NCBI RefSeq assembly: GCF_016862175.1
Contig: NZ_BOML01000040.1
Span: 186,001 to 250,000 of the forward strand
Direction: 5' to 3'
DNA length: 64,000 bases
Origin: Paractinoplanes durhamensis
GTDB lineage: Bacteria; Actinomycetota; Actinomycetes; Mycobacteriales; Micromonosporaceae
Shown here: positions 12,469 to 20,794 of the stretch, piece after piece
How the letters are laid out: the number at the start of each line of letters is the position of its first letter
Numbering within the stretch: position 1 is the stretch's first letter
Translations under genes and position numbers: made by a program
The notes under the pieces: model-generated
The model's input: the letters and a program-made list of their open reading frames with translations, nothing else
Databases searched by the model: none
Told to the model about the DNA's origin: nothing

Positions 12469-13325
12469 TGGGCCAGAAAGTTCACCCCACCGGATTCCGG
12501 CTCGGCATCTCCACCGACTGGAAGAGCCGCTGGTTCGCGGACAAGCTGTACAAGGACTACATCGGCGAGGACGTCAAGATCCGCCGCATGATGTCCAAGG
12601 GCCTCGAGCGTGCCGGCATCTCCAAGGTGGACATCGAGCGCACCCGTGACCGGGTTCGCGTCGACATCCACACCGCCCGGCCGGGCATTGTCATCGGCCG
12701 TAAGGGCGCGGAGGCCGACCGGATCCGCGGCGAGCTCGAGAAGCTCACCGGCAAGCAGGTCCAGCTGAACATCCTCGAGGTGAAGAACCCGGAGTCGGAC
12801 GCTCAGCTGGTGGCGCAGGGCGTCGCCGAGCAGCTGTCCTCCCGGGTCAGCTTCCGCCGGGCGATGCGCAAGGCCATGCAGTCGGCCATGAAGAACCCGA
12901 TCTGCAAGGGCATCCGGGTGCAGGTCTCCGGCCGCCTCGGCGGCGCGGAGATGAGCCGCACGGAGTTCTACCGTGAGGGTCGCGTTCCGCTGCACACGCT
13001 GCGGGCGAACATCGAGTACGGCTTCTTCGAGGCCCGTACGACGTTCGGTCGCATCGGCGTGAAGGTCTGGATCTACAAGGGCGACGCTGTTCCCGGCCGT
13101 GAGGCTGTCGCCGAGGCTCCCGCGCGTCCGCGCCGGGACCGCGCCGACCGCCCCGAGCGTCCGCGCCGTGGCCGTTCCGGTTCGTCCGGCACGACCGCCG
13201 GTGGGACCGAGGCCGGCCGGGCCGCTCAGCAGGCCGCAGCCAACGCGGACGCTCCGGCCGCGGCTGCCCCGCAGAACGACACCGCCGCTGCTCCGGCCGC
13301 GGCCGAACCGCAGCAGGAGGGCTGA
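12468..13325 (+). CDS. rpsC: 30S ribosomal protein S3 with long C-terminal tail
   Basis: 285 residues. S3 forms part of the mRNA entry tunnel of the 30S subunit. MGQKVHPTGFRLGI and the KH domain (GIVIGRKGAEADRIRGEL) are clear. The folded core ends near residue 210 (KVWIYKGDAVPG). The remaining 75 residues are a disordered Arg/Pro then Ala/Gln-rich tail, long for the family. The ATG overlaps the rplV stop by one base. Confidence 0.97.
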   Translation: MGQKVHPTGFRLGISTDWKSRWFADKLYKDYIGEDVKIRRMMSKGLERAGISKVDIERTRDRVRVDIHTARPGIVIGRKGAEADRIRGELEKLTGKQVQLNILEVKNPESDAQLVAQGVAEQLSSRVSFRRAMRKAMQSAMKNPICKGIRVQVSGRLGGAEMSRTEFYREGRVPLHTLRANIEYGFFEARTTFGRIGVKVWIYKGDAVPGREAVAEAPARPRRDRADRPERPRRGRSGSSGTTAGGTEAGRAAQQAAANADAPAAAAPQNDTAAAPAAAEPQQEG

Positions 13326-13328
13326 CCC

Positions 13329-13754
13329 ATGCTGATGCCGCGTAAGCCCCCGAAGGGCTTCCGCAAGCCGCACCACCCGGACCGCCACGGCGCGTCCAAG
13401 GGCGGCAACCGGGTCGTCTTCGGCGAGTTCGGTATCCAGGCGCTGGAGCCGGCGTACGTGACCAACCGGCAGATCGAGTCGGCGCGTATCGCGATGACCC
13501 GCCACATCAAGCGTGGCGGCAAGGTCTGGATCTCGGTCTTCCCCGACCAGGCCCTGACCAAGAAGCCGGCCGAAACCCGCATGGGTTCCGGCAAGGGTTC
13601 TCCCGAGTGGTGGGTGGCGAACGTCAAGCCGGGACGCATTCTCTTCGAGATGTCGTTCCCGAACGAGACGATCGCGCGCGAGGCGATGCGCCGTGCGATC
13701 CACAAGCTCCCGATGAAGTGCCGCATCGTTACGCGCGAAGTGGGTGAAAGCTGA
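13329..13754 (+). CDS. rplP: 50S ribosomal protein L16
   Basis: 141 residues. L16 contacts the A-site tRNA elbow and is essential for peptidyl-transferase assembly. MLMPRKPPKGFRKPHH and GSGKGSPEWWVANVKPG are the usual signatures. It starts three bases after the rpsC stop and its TGA overlaps the rpmC ATG. Confidence 0.98.
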   Translation: MLMPRKPPKGFRKPHHPDRHGASKGGNRVVFGEFGIQALEPAYVTNRQIESARIAMTRHIKRGGKVWISVFPDQALTKKPAETRMGSGKGSPEWWVANVKPGRILFEMSFPNETIAREAMRRAIHKLPMKCRIVTREVGES

Positions 13755-13987
13755 TGGCAGCGGGCGTTAAGGCCGGCGAGCTGCGCGAGCTGACCGGCGA
13801 AGAGCTGGTATCGCGTCTCCGTGAGGCCAAGGCGGAGCTGTTCAATCTTCGCGTGCAGGGCGCGACCGGTCAGCTCGACAATCACCGTCGACTGCAGGTC
13901 GTCCGCAAGGACATCGCGAAGATCTATACGATCATGCGTGAACGTGAGCTGGGGCTCTCGGTCGCGCCGGATGAGGTGACGGCATGA
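13754..13987 (+). CDS. rpmC: 50S ribosomal protein L29
   Basis: 77 residues. L29 is a two-helix protein beside L23 at the tunnel exit. GELRELTGEELVSRLREAKAELFNLR and the following RDIAKIYT-type helix fit the family. It overlaps rplP by one base and rpsQ by four. Confidence 0.97.
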   Translation: MAAGVKAGELRELTGEELVSRLREAKAELFNLRVQGATGQLDNHRRLQVVRKDIAKIYTIMRERELGLSVAPDEVTA

Positions 13988-14259
13988 GTGACGAGAGCAC
14001 GACCCCGGTGCGCGCGACCCGCAAGGTTCGCGAGGGCCTGGTGGTCAGCGACAAGATGGACAAGACCGTCGTCGTCGAGGTCGAGGACCGCGTCAAGCAC
14101 GCGCTCTACGGCAAGGTTCTGCGTCGCACCCGCAAGCTCAAGGTGCACGACGAGCAGAACGCGTGCGGTATCGGCGACCGGGTTCTCCTGATGGAGACCC
14201 GTCCGCTCTCCGCCACCAAGCGGTGGCGGGTCGTGGAGATCCTCGAAAAGGCCAAGTGA
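13984..14259 (+). CDS. rpsQ: 30S ribosomal protein S17
   Basis: 91 residues. S17 is a primary 16S rRNA-binding OB-fold protein. REGLVVSDKMDKTVVVEVED and the C-terminal RPLSATKRWRVVEILEKAK are typical. ATG 13984 overlaps the rpmC stop (ATGA). It is the last gene before a 92-nt gap that holds a hairpin. Confidence 0.97.
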   Translation: MSDESTTPVRATRKVREGLVVSDKMDKTVVVEVEDRVKHALYGKVLRRTRKLKVHDEQNACGIGDRVLLMETRPLSATKRWRVVEILEKAK

Positions 14260-14265
14260 GTGGGC

Positions 14266-14287
14266 GGGGTCGGCCCCGGCCGGCCCC
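14266..14287 (+). other. Hairpin between rpsQ and rplN
   Basis: Stem of up to 10 bp (14266-14275 with 14278-14287, one G-U pair) six bases after rpsQ. It marks the boundary between the S10-type and spc-type parts of the cluster. No T tract is present, so read-through is expected. Confidence 0.4.
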
Positions 14288-14351
14288 GAACACCATCGTT
14301 CCGCCAAGCTTCGCGATCGAAGCGAAGAACTGGCAGACATAGGAGACCCCA

Positions 14352-14720
14352 GTGATCCAGCAGGAGTCGCGACTGCGTGTCGCCGACAACACGGGTGCAC
14401 GTGAGATCCTGTGCATCCGCGTGCTCGGTGGCTCCGGCCGCCGCTACGCGAGCATCGGCGACGTCATCGTGGCCACGGTCAAGGACGCCATCCCCGGTGC
14501 CGGCGTGAAGAAGGGTGACGTCGTCAAGGCGGTCATCGTTCGCACCAGCAAGGAGAGGCGTCGCCCGGACGGTTCGTACATCCGGTTCGACGAGAACGCC
14601 GCCGTCATCATCAAGGACGGCGGAGACCCCCGCGGTACCCGCATCTTCGGCCCGGTCGGCCGCGAGCTGCGCGACAAGCGGTTCATGAAGATCATCAGCC
14701 TGGCGCCGGAGGTGCTCTGA
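14352..14720 (+). CDS. rplN: 50S ribosomal protein L14
   Basis: 122 residues. L14 forms an inter-subunit bridge and is the binding site of the silencing factor RsfS. MIQQESRLRVADNTGAREI and the C terminus RFMKIISLAPEVL are textbook. The start is GTG 14352, preceded by AGGAGA. First gene of the spc-type segment. Confidence 0.98.
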   Translation: MIQQESRLRVADNTGAREILCIRVLGGSGRRYASIGDVIVATVKDAIPGAGVKKGDVVKAVIVRTSKERRRPDGSYIRFDENAAVIIKDGGDPRGTRIFGPVGRELRDKRFMKIISLAPEVL

Positions 14721-14722
14721 CC

Positions 14723-15037
14723 GTGAAGATCAAGAAGGGCGACACGGTCGTCGTCATCGCCGGCAAGGACAAGGGCGCCAAGGGCAAGGTCATCGCGGCC
14801 TACCCGACGCGTGACAAGGTCCTGGTCGAGGGCGTCAACCGCGTCAAGAAGCACGAGCGCATCCGTACGACGCAGCGTGGCTCGAAGACCGGCGGCATCG
14901 TGACCCAGGAAGCCGCGATCCACATCTCGAATGTGCAGATCGTGGACGACCAGGGCAAGCCGACCCGGATCGGCTACAAGGTCGACGAGAACGGCAACAA
15001 GGTCCGTATCGCGCGTACGACCGGTAAGGAACTCTGA
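14723..15037 (+). CDS. rplX: 50S ribosomal protein L24
   Basis: 104 residues. L24 starts 50S assembly. The KOW motif (KGDTVVVIAGKDKGAKGKV) is at the N terminus. The GTG at 14723 is two bases after the rplN stop, and the TGA overlaps the rplE ATG by one base. Confidence 0.97.
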   Translation: MKIKKGDTVVVIAGKDKGAKGKVIAAYPTRDKVLVEGVNRVKKHERIRTTQRGSKTGGIVTQEAAIHISNVQIVDDQGKPTRIGYKVDENGNKVRIARTTGKEL

Positions 15038-15606
15038 TGACTGCCGCTACCGAGACCAAGACGCTGCCGCGCCTCAAGCAGAAGTACCGCGCTGAGGTCG
15101 TCGCAGGGCTCAAGGAGCAGTACAACTACGCCAACCCCATGCAGATCCCCGGCCTGGTCAAGGTCGTCGTGAACATGGGTGTCGGCGAAGCGGCCCGCGA
15201 CGCCAAGCTGATCGACGGCGCGGTCCGTGACCTGACCACGATCACCGGTCAGAAGCCGCTGGTCCGCCGGGCCACCAAGTCCATCGCCCAGTTCAAGCTG
15301 CGCGAGGGCATGCCGATCGGCGCGAAGGTCACCCTTCGCAACGACCGGATGTGGGAGTTCCTGGACCGGCTGCTGTCCATCGCGCTGCCGCGTATCCGTG
15401 ACTTCCGCGGGCTCGACGGTCGCAAGCTGGACGGCCACGGTAACTACACGTTCGGCCTGACCGAGCAGTCGGTGTTCCACGAGATCGATCAGGACCGGAT
15501 CGACCGCACCCGGGGCATGGACATCACGGTGGTCACCACGGCCAAGACCGATGACGAGGGCCGGGCGCTGCTCAAGCTCCTGGGCTTCCCGTTCAAGGAG
15601 AACTGA
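15037..15606 (+). CDS. rplE: 50S ribosomal protein L5
   Basis: 189 residues. L5 binds 5S rRNA in the central protuberance and contacts P-site tRNA. MQIPGLVKVVVNMGVGEA and GNYTFGLTEQSVFHEID are conserved. It overlaps rplX by one base; rpsN follows after two bases. Confidence 0.98.
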   Translation: MTAATETKTLPRLKQKYRAEVVAGLKEQYNYANPMQIPGLVKVVVNMGVGEAARDAKLIDGAVRDLTTITGQKPLVRRATKSIAQFKLREGMPIGAKVTLRNDRMWEFLDRLLSIALPRIRDFRGLDGRKLDGHGNYTFGLTEQSVFHEIDQDRIDRTRGMDITVVTTAKTDDEGRALLKLLGFPFKEN

Positions 15607-15608
15607 GC

Positions 15609-15794
15609 ATGGCTAAGAAGGCGCTGATCCTGAAGGCTGCCGCGAAGCCGAAGTTCGCTGTGCGCGCCTACACCCGCTGCCAGAAGTGCGGTCGCCCGCA
15701 CTCGGTCTACCGCAAGTTCGGCCTGTGCCGGGTTTGCGTGCGGGACATGGCTCACCGTGGTGAGCTGCCCGGCGTGTCCAAGGCTTCCTGGTAA
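15609..15794 (+). CDS. rpsN: 30S ribosomal protein S14, zinc-binding type
   Basis: 61 residues, the short zinc-containing S14. The two CxxC pairs (CQKC at residues 24-27 and CRVC at 40-43) are intact, so this is the zinc-loaded form rather than the longer zinc-independent paralogue some actinobacteria express under zinc starvation. It sits at the standard spc position between rplE and rpsH. Confidence 0.97.
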   Translation: MAKKALILKAAAKPKFAVRAYTRCQKCGRPHSVYRKFGLCRVCVRDMAHRGELPGVSKASW

Positions 15795-15867
15795 CCCAGA
15801 GAAATACCGCTTCGCCGTAGGCCTGGAGCACTCCGGGAACCCCGGCGAGAAAGGTTGACGAATACCC

Positions 15868-16275
15868 ATGACGATGACGGACCCGATCGCAGACATGCTC
15901 ACGCGTCTGCGAAACGCCAACCAGGCGTACCACGACAAGGTGACGATGCCCTTCTCGAAGATCAAGGCGAACATCGCCGAGGTCCTCAAGGCAGAGGGCT
16001 ACATCGCCTCCTGGGCGGCTGAGGAGCCCGAGGAAGGCGCTGTCGGCAAGCGTCTGGTCGTAGAGCTCAAGTACGGCCAGAGCCGCGAGCGCAGCCTCGC
16101 CGGCATCAAGCGCGTTTCCAAGCCCGGCCTCCGGGTGTACGCCAAGTCCGACGAACTCCCGCGCGTGCTCGGCGGTCTGGGCGTCGCGATCATCTCAACG
16201 TCCCAGGGGCTGCTGACCGACAAGCAGGCCCGCAAGCGGAGCGTGGGCGGGGAAGTCCTCGCCTTCGTCTGGTAA
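15868..16275 (+). CDS. rpsH: 30S ribosomal protein S8
   Basis: 135 residues. S8 binds helix 21 of 16S rRNA and in enterobacteria also represses the spc operon. MTMTDPIADMLTRLRNANQA and the C-terminal STSQGLLTDKQARKRSVGGE are typical. It follows rpsN by 73 nt; GAGAAAGG upstream supports the ATG at 15868. Confidence 0.98.
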   Translation: MTMTDPIADMLTRLRNANQAYHDKVTMPFSKIKANIAEVLKAEGYIASWAAEEPEEGAVGKRLVVELKYGQSRERSLAGIKRVSKPGLRVYAKSDELPRVLGGLGVAIISTSQGLLTDKQARKRSVGGEVLAFVW

Positions 16276-16289
16276 CTGGAGACTCTGAT

Positions 16290-16829
16290 ATGTCGCGAAT
16301 CGGACGTAAGTCGATCCCGGTCCCGGCCGGCGTCGACATCACCATCTCGGGCCAGACCGTCAAGGTCAAGGGCCCCAAGGGCGAGCTCTCGCACACCGTC
16401 GCCGAGCCGATCACGGTCGAGCAGGACGGCAGCGAGCTGCACGTCAACCGACCCAATGACGAGCGCAAGGCCAAGGAGCTGCACGGTCTTTCTCGTACCC
16501 TGGTCGCCAACATGATCGTCGGCGTCACCGAGGGCTACAAGAAGACCCTGGAGATCAACGGCACCGGTTACCGCGTGACCGCCAAGGGCAAGGACCTCGA
16601 GTTCGCCCTGGGCTTCTCGCACCCGGTCAACGTGCCCGCGCCGACCGGCATCAGCTTCTCGGTCGAGAAGCCGACGCAGTTCACGGTCGCCGGAATCGAC
16701 AAGCAGCTCGTCGGCGAGGTTGCCGCCAACATCCGGAAGATCCGCCCGCCGGAGCCCTACAAGGGCAAGGGCGTCAAGTACCAGGGCGAGGTCATCCGCC
16801 GCAAGGCTGGAAAGGCAGGTAAGAAGTGA
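16290..16829 (+). CDS. rplF: 50S ribosomal protein L6
   Basis: 179 residues. L6 lies near the factor-binding site of the 50S subunit. MSRIGRKSIPVPAGVDI and the second-domain signature RPPEPYKGKGVKYQGE are present. It overlaps the rplR GTG by four bases. Confidence 0.98.
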   Translation: MSRIGRKSIPVPAGVDITISGQTVKVKGPKGELSHTVAEPITVEQDGSELHVNRPNDERKAKELHGLSRTLVANMIVGVTEGYKKTLEINGTGYRVTAKGKDLEFALGFSHPVNVPAPTGISFSVEKPTQFTVAGIDKQLVGEVAANIRKIRPPEPYKGKGVKYQGEVIRRKAGKAGKK

Positions 16830-17221
16830 CCGCCACGCTGCTCAAGCGCCGCAATGGCGGCGGTGTGTCCGCCGCGCGTGCCGTCGGCAAGGCGCGTCGG
16901 CACTTCCGGGTCCGCAAGAACGTCCGCGGTTCCGCCGAGCGTCCCCGCCTGGTCGTCACCCGCTCTTCGCGGCATATCACCGCGCAGATCATCGACGACC
17001 TCAAGGGTCACACGCTGGCTTCGGCCTCCACTCTCGACACCTCGATCCGGGGCAACGAGGGTGACAAGAGCGCTCTGGCCGGCAAGGTCGGCACGCTTCT
17101 TGCCGAGCGGGCCAAGGCCGCCGGTGTGTCCAAGGTCGTCTTCGACCGGGGTGGCAACAAGTACGCGGGGCGGATCGCCGCGCTTGCCGGTGCCGCTCGT
17201 GAAGCCGGACTCGAGTTCTAG
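16826..17221 (+). CDS. rplR: 50S ribosomal protein L18
   Basis: 131 residues. L18 carries 5S rRNA into the 50S subunit with L5. RHFRVRKNVRGSAERPRLVV and the C-terminal FDRGGNKYAGRIAALAGAAR fit the family. It starts at GTG 16826 overlapping the rplF stop. Confidence 0.97.
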   Translation: MTATLLKRRNGGGVSAARAVGKARRHFRVRKNVRGSAERPRLVVTRSSRHITAQIIDDLKGHTLASASTLDTSIRGNEGDKSALAGKVGTLLAERAKAAGVSKVVFDRGGNKYAGRIAALAGAAREAGLEF

Positions 17222-17234
17222 GAGGAATTGACCA

Positions 17235-17858
17235 ATGCCTGGTCAGCAGCGCCGAGGCGGCGGGTCCGGCGGTAACACCGAGGGTGGCAACCGCAGGGAC
17301 AACCGCCGCGAAGGCGGTCGCGGCAACGCGCCCGTCGACAAGACCCCGCATCTCGAGCGGGTCGTCGCGATCAACCGTGTTGCCAAGGTCGTCAAGGGTG
17401 GTCGTCGCTTCAGCTTCACCGCCCTGGTGATCGTGGGCGACGGCGACGGCACCGTCGGTATCGGCTACGGAAAGGCCAAGGAGGTGCCCGCGGCGATCGC
17501 CAAGGGCGTCGAGGAGGCCAAGAAGCACTTCTTCAAGGTTCCGCGGATCGGTGCGACCATTCCGCACCCGATCATCGGCGAGGCGGCCGCGGGTGTCGTG
17601 CTGCTCAAGCCGGCGTCGGCTGGTACCGGTGTTATCGCCGGTGGTCCGGTGCGCGCCGTGCTGGAGTGCGCGGGCATCCACGACATCCTGTCGAAGAGCC
17701 TGGGTTCGTCGAACCCGATCAACATCGTGCACGCGACCGTGGCCGCTCTGAAGGGCCTCGAGTCGCCGGAGCAGGTCGCGGCTCGCCGTGGTCTGCCGGT
17801 CGAGGACGTGGCGCCGGCGGCCATGCTGGCAGCGCGTGCGGAAGCGGCGGTGCACTGA
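17235..17858 (+). CDS. rpsE: 30S ribosomal protein S5
   Basis: 207 residues. S5 is at the mRNA entry channel and affects decoding accuracy. The dsRBD-like domain (LERVVAINRVAKVVKGGRRF) and the GTGVIAGGPVRAVLE region are intact. About 30 N-terminal residues are a Gly/Arg/Asn-rich, probably disordered extension. GGAGG at 17221-17225 precedes ATG 17235. It overlaps rpmD by one base. Confidence 0.98.
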   Translation: MPGQQRRGGGSGGNTEGGNRRDNRREGGRGNAPVDKTPHLERVVAINRVAKVVKGGRRFSFTALVIVGDGDGTVGIGYGKAKEVPAAIAKGVEEAKKHFFKVPRIGATIPHPIIGEAAAGVVLLKPASAGTGVIAGGPVRAVLECAGIHDILSKSLGSSNPINIVHATVAALKGLESPEQVAARRGLPVEDVAPAAMLAARAEAAVH

Positions 17859-18040
17859 TGGCTCGCTTGAAGGTCACCCAGGTCCGGTCCGAGATCGGCC
17901 GTAAGCAGAACCAGCGGGATTCCCTGCGGTCGCTCGGCCTGAAGCGGATCAACGATGTGGTGGTCAAGGAGGACCGCCCCGAGATTCGGGGCATGATCTT
18001 CGCCGTGAACCACCTCGTCATTGTTGAGGAGGTCGAGTAA
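17858..18040 (+). CDS. rpmD: 50S ribosomal protein L30
   Basis: 60 residues. L30 is a small 50S protein. MARLKVTQVRSEIGRKQNQR and SLGLKRINDVVVKED match the family. The true ATG is 17858, sharing its A with the rpsE stop; the frame is open further upstream but that part is not conserved. Its stop overlaps the rplO ATG by one base. Confidence 0.97.
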   Translation: MARLKVTQVRSEIGRKQNQRDSLRSLGLKRINDVVVKEDRPEIRGMIFAVNHLVIVEEVE

Positions 18041-18483
18041 TGGCGATCAAGGTCCACCACCTCCGCCCGGCGCCCGGAGCCAAGACCGCGAAGACCCGTG
18101 TGGGTCGCGGTGAAGGCTCGAAGGGTAAGACTGCCGGTCGCGGTACCAAGGGTACGAAGGCCCGTTACCAGGTTCCGGCCAGGTTCGAGGGTGGGCAGAT
18201 GCCCATTCACATGCGCCTGCCGAAGCTCAAGGGCTTCAAGAACAAGAACAAGGTCGTCTTCCAGGTCGTGAACCTGGACCGCCTTGCCGAGCTGTTCCCG
18301 AACGGCGGCGAGGTCGGCCCGGCCGAGCTCGTCGAGGCCGGCGCGGTCCGCAAGGGCCAGCTGGTCAAGGTCCTGGGCTCGGGCGAGCTGGGCGGCGTGT
18401 CGCTGACTATCACGGCGCACGCGTTCAGCGAGTCGGCCAAGGAGAAGATCGCAGCCGCCGGTGGTTCCGCCAGCGAGCTGTGA
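18040..18483 (+). CDS. rplO: 50S ribosomal protein L15
   Basis: 147 residues. L15 is a late-assembling 50S protein. KVHHLRPAPGAKTAKTRVGR and the glycine-rich GRGEGSKGKTAGRGTKG-type stretch are typical. It is the last gene before a hairpin with a short T run, so it closes this ribosomal-protein unit. Confidence 0.97.
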   Translation: MAIKVHHLRPAPGAKTAKTRVGRGEGSKGKTAGRGTKGTKARYQVPARFEGGQMPIHMRLPKLKGFKNKNKVVFQVVNLDRLAELFPNGGEVGPAELVEAGAVRKGQLVKVLGSGELGGVSLTITAHAFSESAKEKIAAAGGSASEL

Positions 18484-18490
18484 GGCTTGT

Positions 18491-18543
18491 GGGGGTGCTG
18501 GCCCGGGCGTCGAGAAACGCGTCGCTCGGGCAGCATCCCCTTT
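18491..18543 (+). terminator. Likely terminator between rplO and secY
   Basis: A long stem (18491-18500 with 18531-18540, extended by 18502-18509 with 18523-18530 after a one-base bulge, with G-U pairs) is followed by TTT at 18541. It starts 7 nt after rplO. It probably separates the spc genes from secY-adk-map. Confidence 0.65.
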
Positions 18544-18631
18544 GTGGCGTCTGACCAGCCATTTCGCCGGCTGCGAAGTTGCCTACCCGCAGTGAGGGCT
18601 ACCGTGACTCACCGCGGCGCTCCAAGACTGT

Positions 18632-18637
18632 TAGAGT
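18632..18637 (+). promoter_or_regulatory. Candidate -10 box for secY
   Basis: TAGAGT is the best -10 hexamer in the 243-nt gap between rplO and secY, about 90 nt before the chosen secY start. I see no convincing -35. The rest of the gap is terminator and leader without a gene. Confidence 0.3.
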
Positions 18638-18726
18638 CCGTTCCCAGCTAGGGATATCGGTCTTCCGGACCGGTGCCCATCCCCCGTCCGCCGGTTACGG
18701 CGGTAACCTCGCGCAGGAGGAAGAAG

Positions 18727-20073
18727 TTGCTCTCCGCCTTTACCAGTGCGTTCCGGACGCCTGACCTGCGCAAGAAACTGCTGTTTACAGTCGCGATCAT
18801 CGCTCTGTACCGGCTGGGTGCCACCATTCCCAGCCCTGGTGTGTCCTACACCAACGTGCAGACGTGCCTGAAGGCTGTGAGCGACCAGGACGCCGGCGGC
18901 GGCGTGCTGAACCTGCTGAATCTCTTCTCCGGCGGCGCTCTGCTGCACCTGTCGGTCTTCGCGCTCGGCATCATGCCGTACATCACCGCGTCGATCATCC
19001 TGCAGCTGCTGACGGTCGTGATCCCGCGCCTCGAACAGCTCCGCAAGGAGGGCCAGTCCGGCCAGGCGAAGATCACCCAGTACACCCGGTACCTGACGCT
19101 CGGCCTGGCGATCCTGCAGTCCTCGGCGTTCGTCGCGCTCGCGCGGACCGGTCAGCTGTTCGGCAACGCGTGCGACCAGAGCGACCCCACCATGCAGATC
19201 GTCCCGGAGAACACCGGGCTGCCGATGTGGCTGACGCTCAGCATCCTGGTTCTGACGATGACGGCCGGCACCGGCATGGTGATGTGGCTCGGTGAGCTGA
19301 TCACCGACCGCGGCGTCGGGAACGGTATGTCGGTCCTGATCTTCACCTCGATCGCGGCCCGCCTTCCCGGCGAGGGCTGGACGATCAAGGAGTCCAGCGG
19401 CATCGGCAAGTTCTTCCTCGTCATCGGCTTGGTTCTGGTCATCATCTGCCTGGTGGTCTTCATCGAGCAGGCGCAGCGCCGGATCCCCGTGCAGTACGCG
19501 AAGCGCATGATCGGTCGCCGCATGTACGGCGGCACCTCGACCTACATCCCCCTCAAGGTCAACCAGGCCGGTGTCGTGCCGGTGATCTTCGGTTCGTCGC
19601 TGCTCTACCTGCCGCAGCTGTACCTGCAGTTCTTCGACCAGAACAACCTCAAGGGTTACCAGATCTGGATTCAGAAGTGGCTGGCCGACCCGACGAGCAT
19701 GCTCTACATCGGCGTCTACTTCTTCCTGATCATCTTCTTCACGTACTTCTACGTCTCGATCACGTTCAACCCGACTGAGGTCTCGGACAACATGAGGAAG
19801 TACGGTGGTTTCGTTCCGGGTATCCGCCCGGGCAAGCCGACCGCCGACTACCTCGACTTCATCCTCAGCCGGATCACCCTCGCCGGTGCGCTCTACCTCG
19901 GCGTGATCTCGGTTCTGCCGAACTTCTTCTTCATCTGGCTCGACCAGCAGCAGTACCAGAACTTCCCGTTCGGTGGTACGGCGGTGCTGATCATGGTGGG
20001 TGTGGGTCTGGAGACGGTGAAGCAGATCGAGAGCCAGCTCATGCAGCGCAACTACGAAGGGTTCCTCCGGTAG
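18727..20073 (+). CDS. secY: Preprotein translocase channel SecY
   Basis: 448 residues. SecY is the protein-conducting channel of the Sec system, with ten membrane helices. The N terminus MLSAFTSAFRTPDLRKKLLF and the cytosolic loops (QLRKEGQSGQAKITQYTRYLT-type, RRIPVQYAKRM) are characteristic. I choose the rare TTG at 18727 because AGGAGG lies at 18715-18720, six bases upstream, and the protein then begins like mycobacterial and streptomycete SecY. An ATG at 18673 would add 18 basic, unconserved residues and has no ribosome-binding site. secY, adk and map form one unit. Confidence 0.96.
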   Translation: MLSAFTSAFRTPDLRKKLLFTVAIIALYRLGATIPSPGVSYTNVQTCLKAVSDQDAGGGVLNLLNLFSGGALLHLSVFALGIMPYITASIILQLLTVVIPRLEQLRKEGQSGQAKITQYTRYLTLGLAILQSSAFVALARTGQLFGNACDQSDPTMQIVPENTGLPMWLTLSILVLTMTAGTGMVMWLGELITDRGVGNGMSVLIFTSIAARLPGEGWTIKESSGIGKFFLVIGLVLVIICLVVFIEQAQRRIPVQYAKRMIGRRMYGGTSTYIPLKVNQAGVVPVIFGSSLLYLPQLYLQFFDQNNLKGYQIWIQKWLADPTSMLYIGVYFFLIIFFTYFYVSITFNPTEVSDNMRKYGGFVPGIRPGKPTADYLDFILSRITLAGALYLGVISVLPNFFFIWLDQQQYQNFPFGGTAVLIMVGVGLETVKQIESQLMQRNYEGFLR

Positions 20074-20138
20074 TGGCGACGCGGAGCCGGGGGGCTCTAG
20101 CGTCGAGGATCTCAACTCACCTAAGCGAGGCGATGTAG

Positions 20139-20792
20139 GTGCGGCTGGTGCTGGTGGGCCCTCCAGGGGCCGGTAAGGGAACCCAGGCTGAGTTCATCGC
20201 CGCCCATCTCGCCGTACCGAAGATCTCGACCGGGGACATCTTCCGGGCCAACGTGTCGCAGGGCACGCCGCTGGGCGTGGAAGCCAAGCGCTACATGGAC
20301 GCCGGGCAGCTGGTGCCGGACGAGGTGACCATCAACATGGTCCGGGACCGGCTGGCCGAACCGGACGCCGGCGACGGCTTCCTGCTGGACGGCTTCCCGC
20401 GCACGGTGCCCCAGGCGTCGGCGCTGGACAAGCTGCTGGCCGACCTGGGCACCGCGCTGGACCTGGTGATGGAGCTCGTGGTCGACGACGACGAGGTGAT
20501 CCGGCGGCTCTCGGGCCGCCGGACCTGCCGTGGTTGCGGCAAGATCTGGCACGTCGAGTTCGACCCGACCAGCAAGGACAACATCTGCGACCGCTGTGGG
20601 TCGGAGCTGTTCCAGCGGGACGACGACAAGGCCGACACCATCGGCAACCGCCTGGTCGAGTACTCCGAGAAGACCGCGCCGCTGGTCGACTTCTTCGGCG
20701 CGCAGGGCAAGCTGGTGGGAATCGACGCGACCGGACCGGTCGAGGACGTCACGGTGCGCGCCATCGACGCCCTTCGGTCGTACGGAGGCTGA
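20139..20792 (+). CDS. adk: Adenylate kinase
   Basis: 217 residues. It converts ATP and AMP to two ADP. The P-loop is GPPGAGKGTQ at residues 7-16. The LID domain carries a four-cysteine zinc site (C-x2-C and C-x2-C around RTCRGCGKIW and ICDRCG), the long zinc-type form. It starts at GTG 20139 (MRLVLVGPPG). It lies 65 nt after secY and two bases before map, the standard secY-adk-map order. Confidence 0.97.
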   Translation: MRLVLVGPPGAGKGTQAEFIAAHLAVPKISTGDIFRANVSQGTPLGVEAKRYMDAGQLVPDEVTINMVRDRLAEPDAGDGFLLDGFPRTVPQASALDKLLADLGTALDLVMELVVDDDEVIRRLSGRRTCRGCGKIWHVEFDPTSKDNICDRCGSELFQRDDDKADTIGNRLVEYSEKTAPLVDFFGAQGKLVGIDATGPVEDVTVRAIDALRSYGG

Positions 20793-20794
20793 CC

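Noticed and set aside
18673..18726. ATG start for secY 54 nt upstream
   Set aside because: No ribosome-binding site and a basic, unconserved extension; TTG 18727 has AGGAGG six bases upstream.
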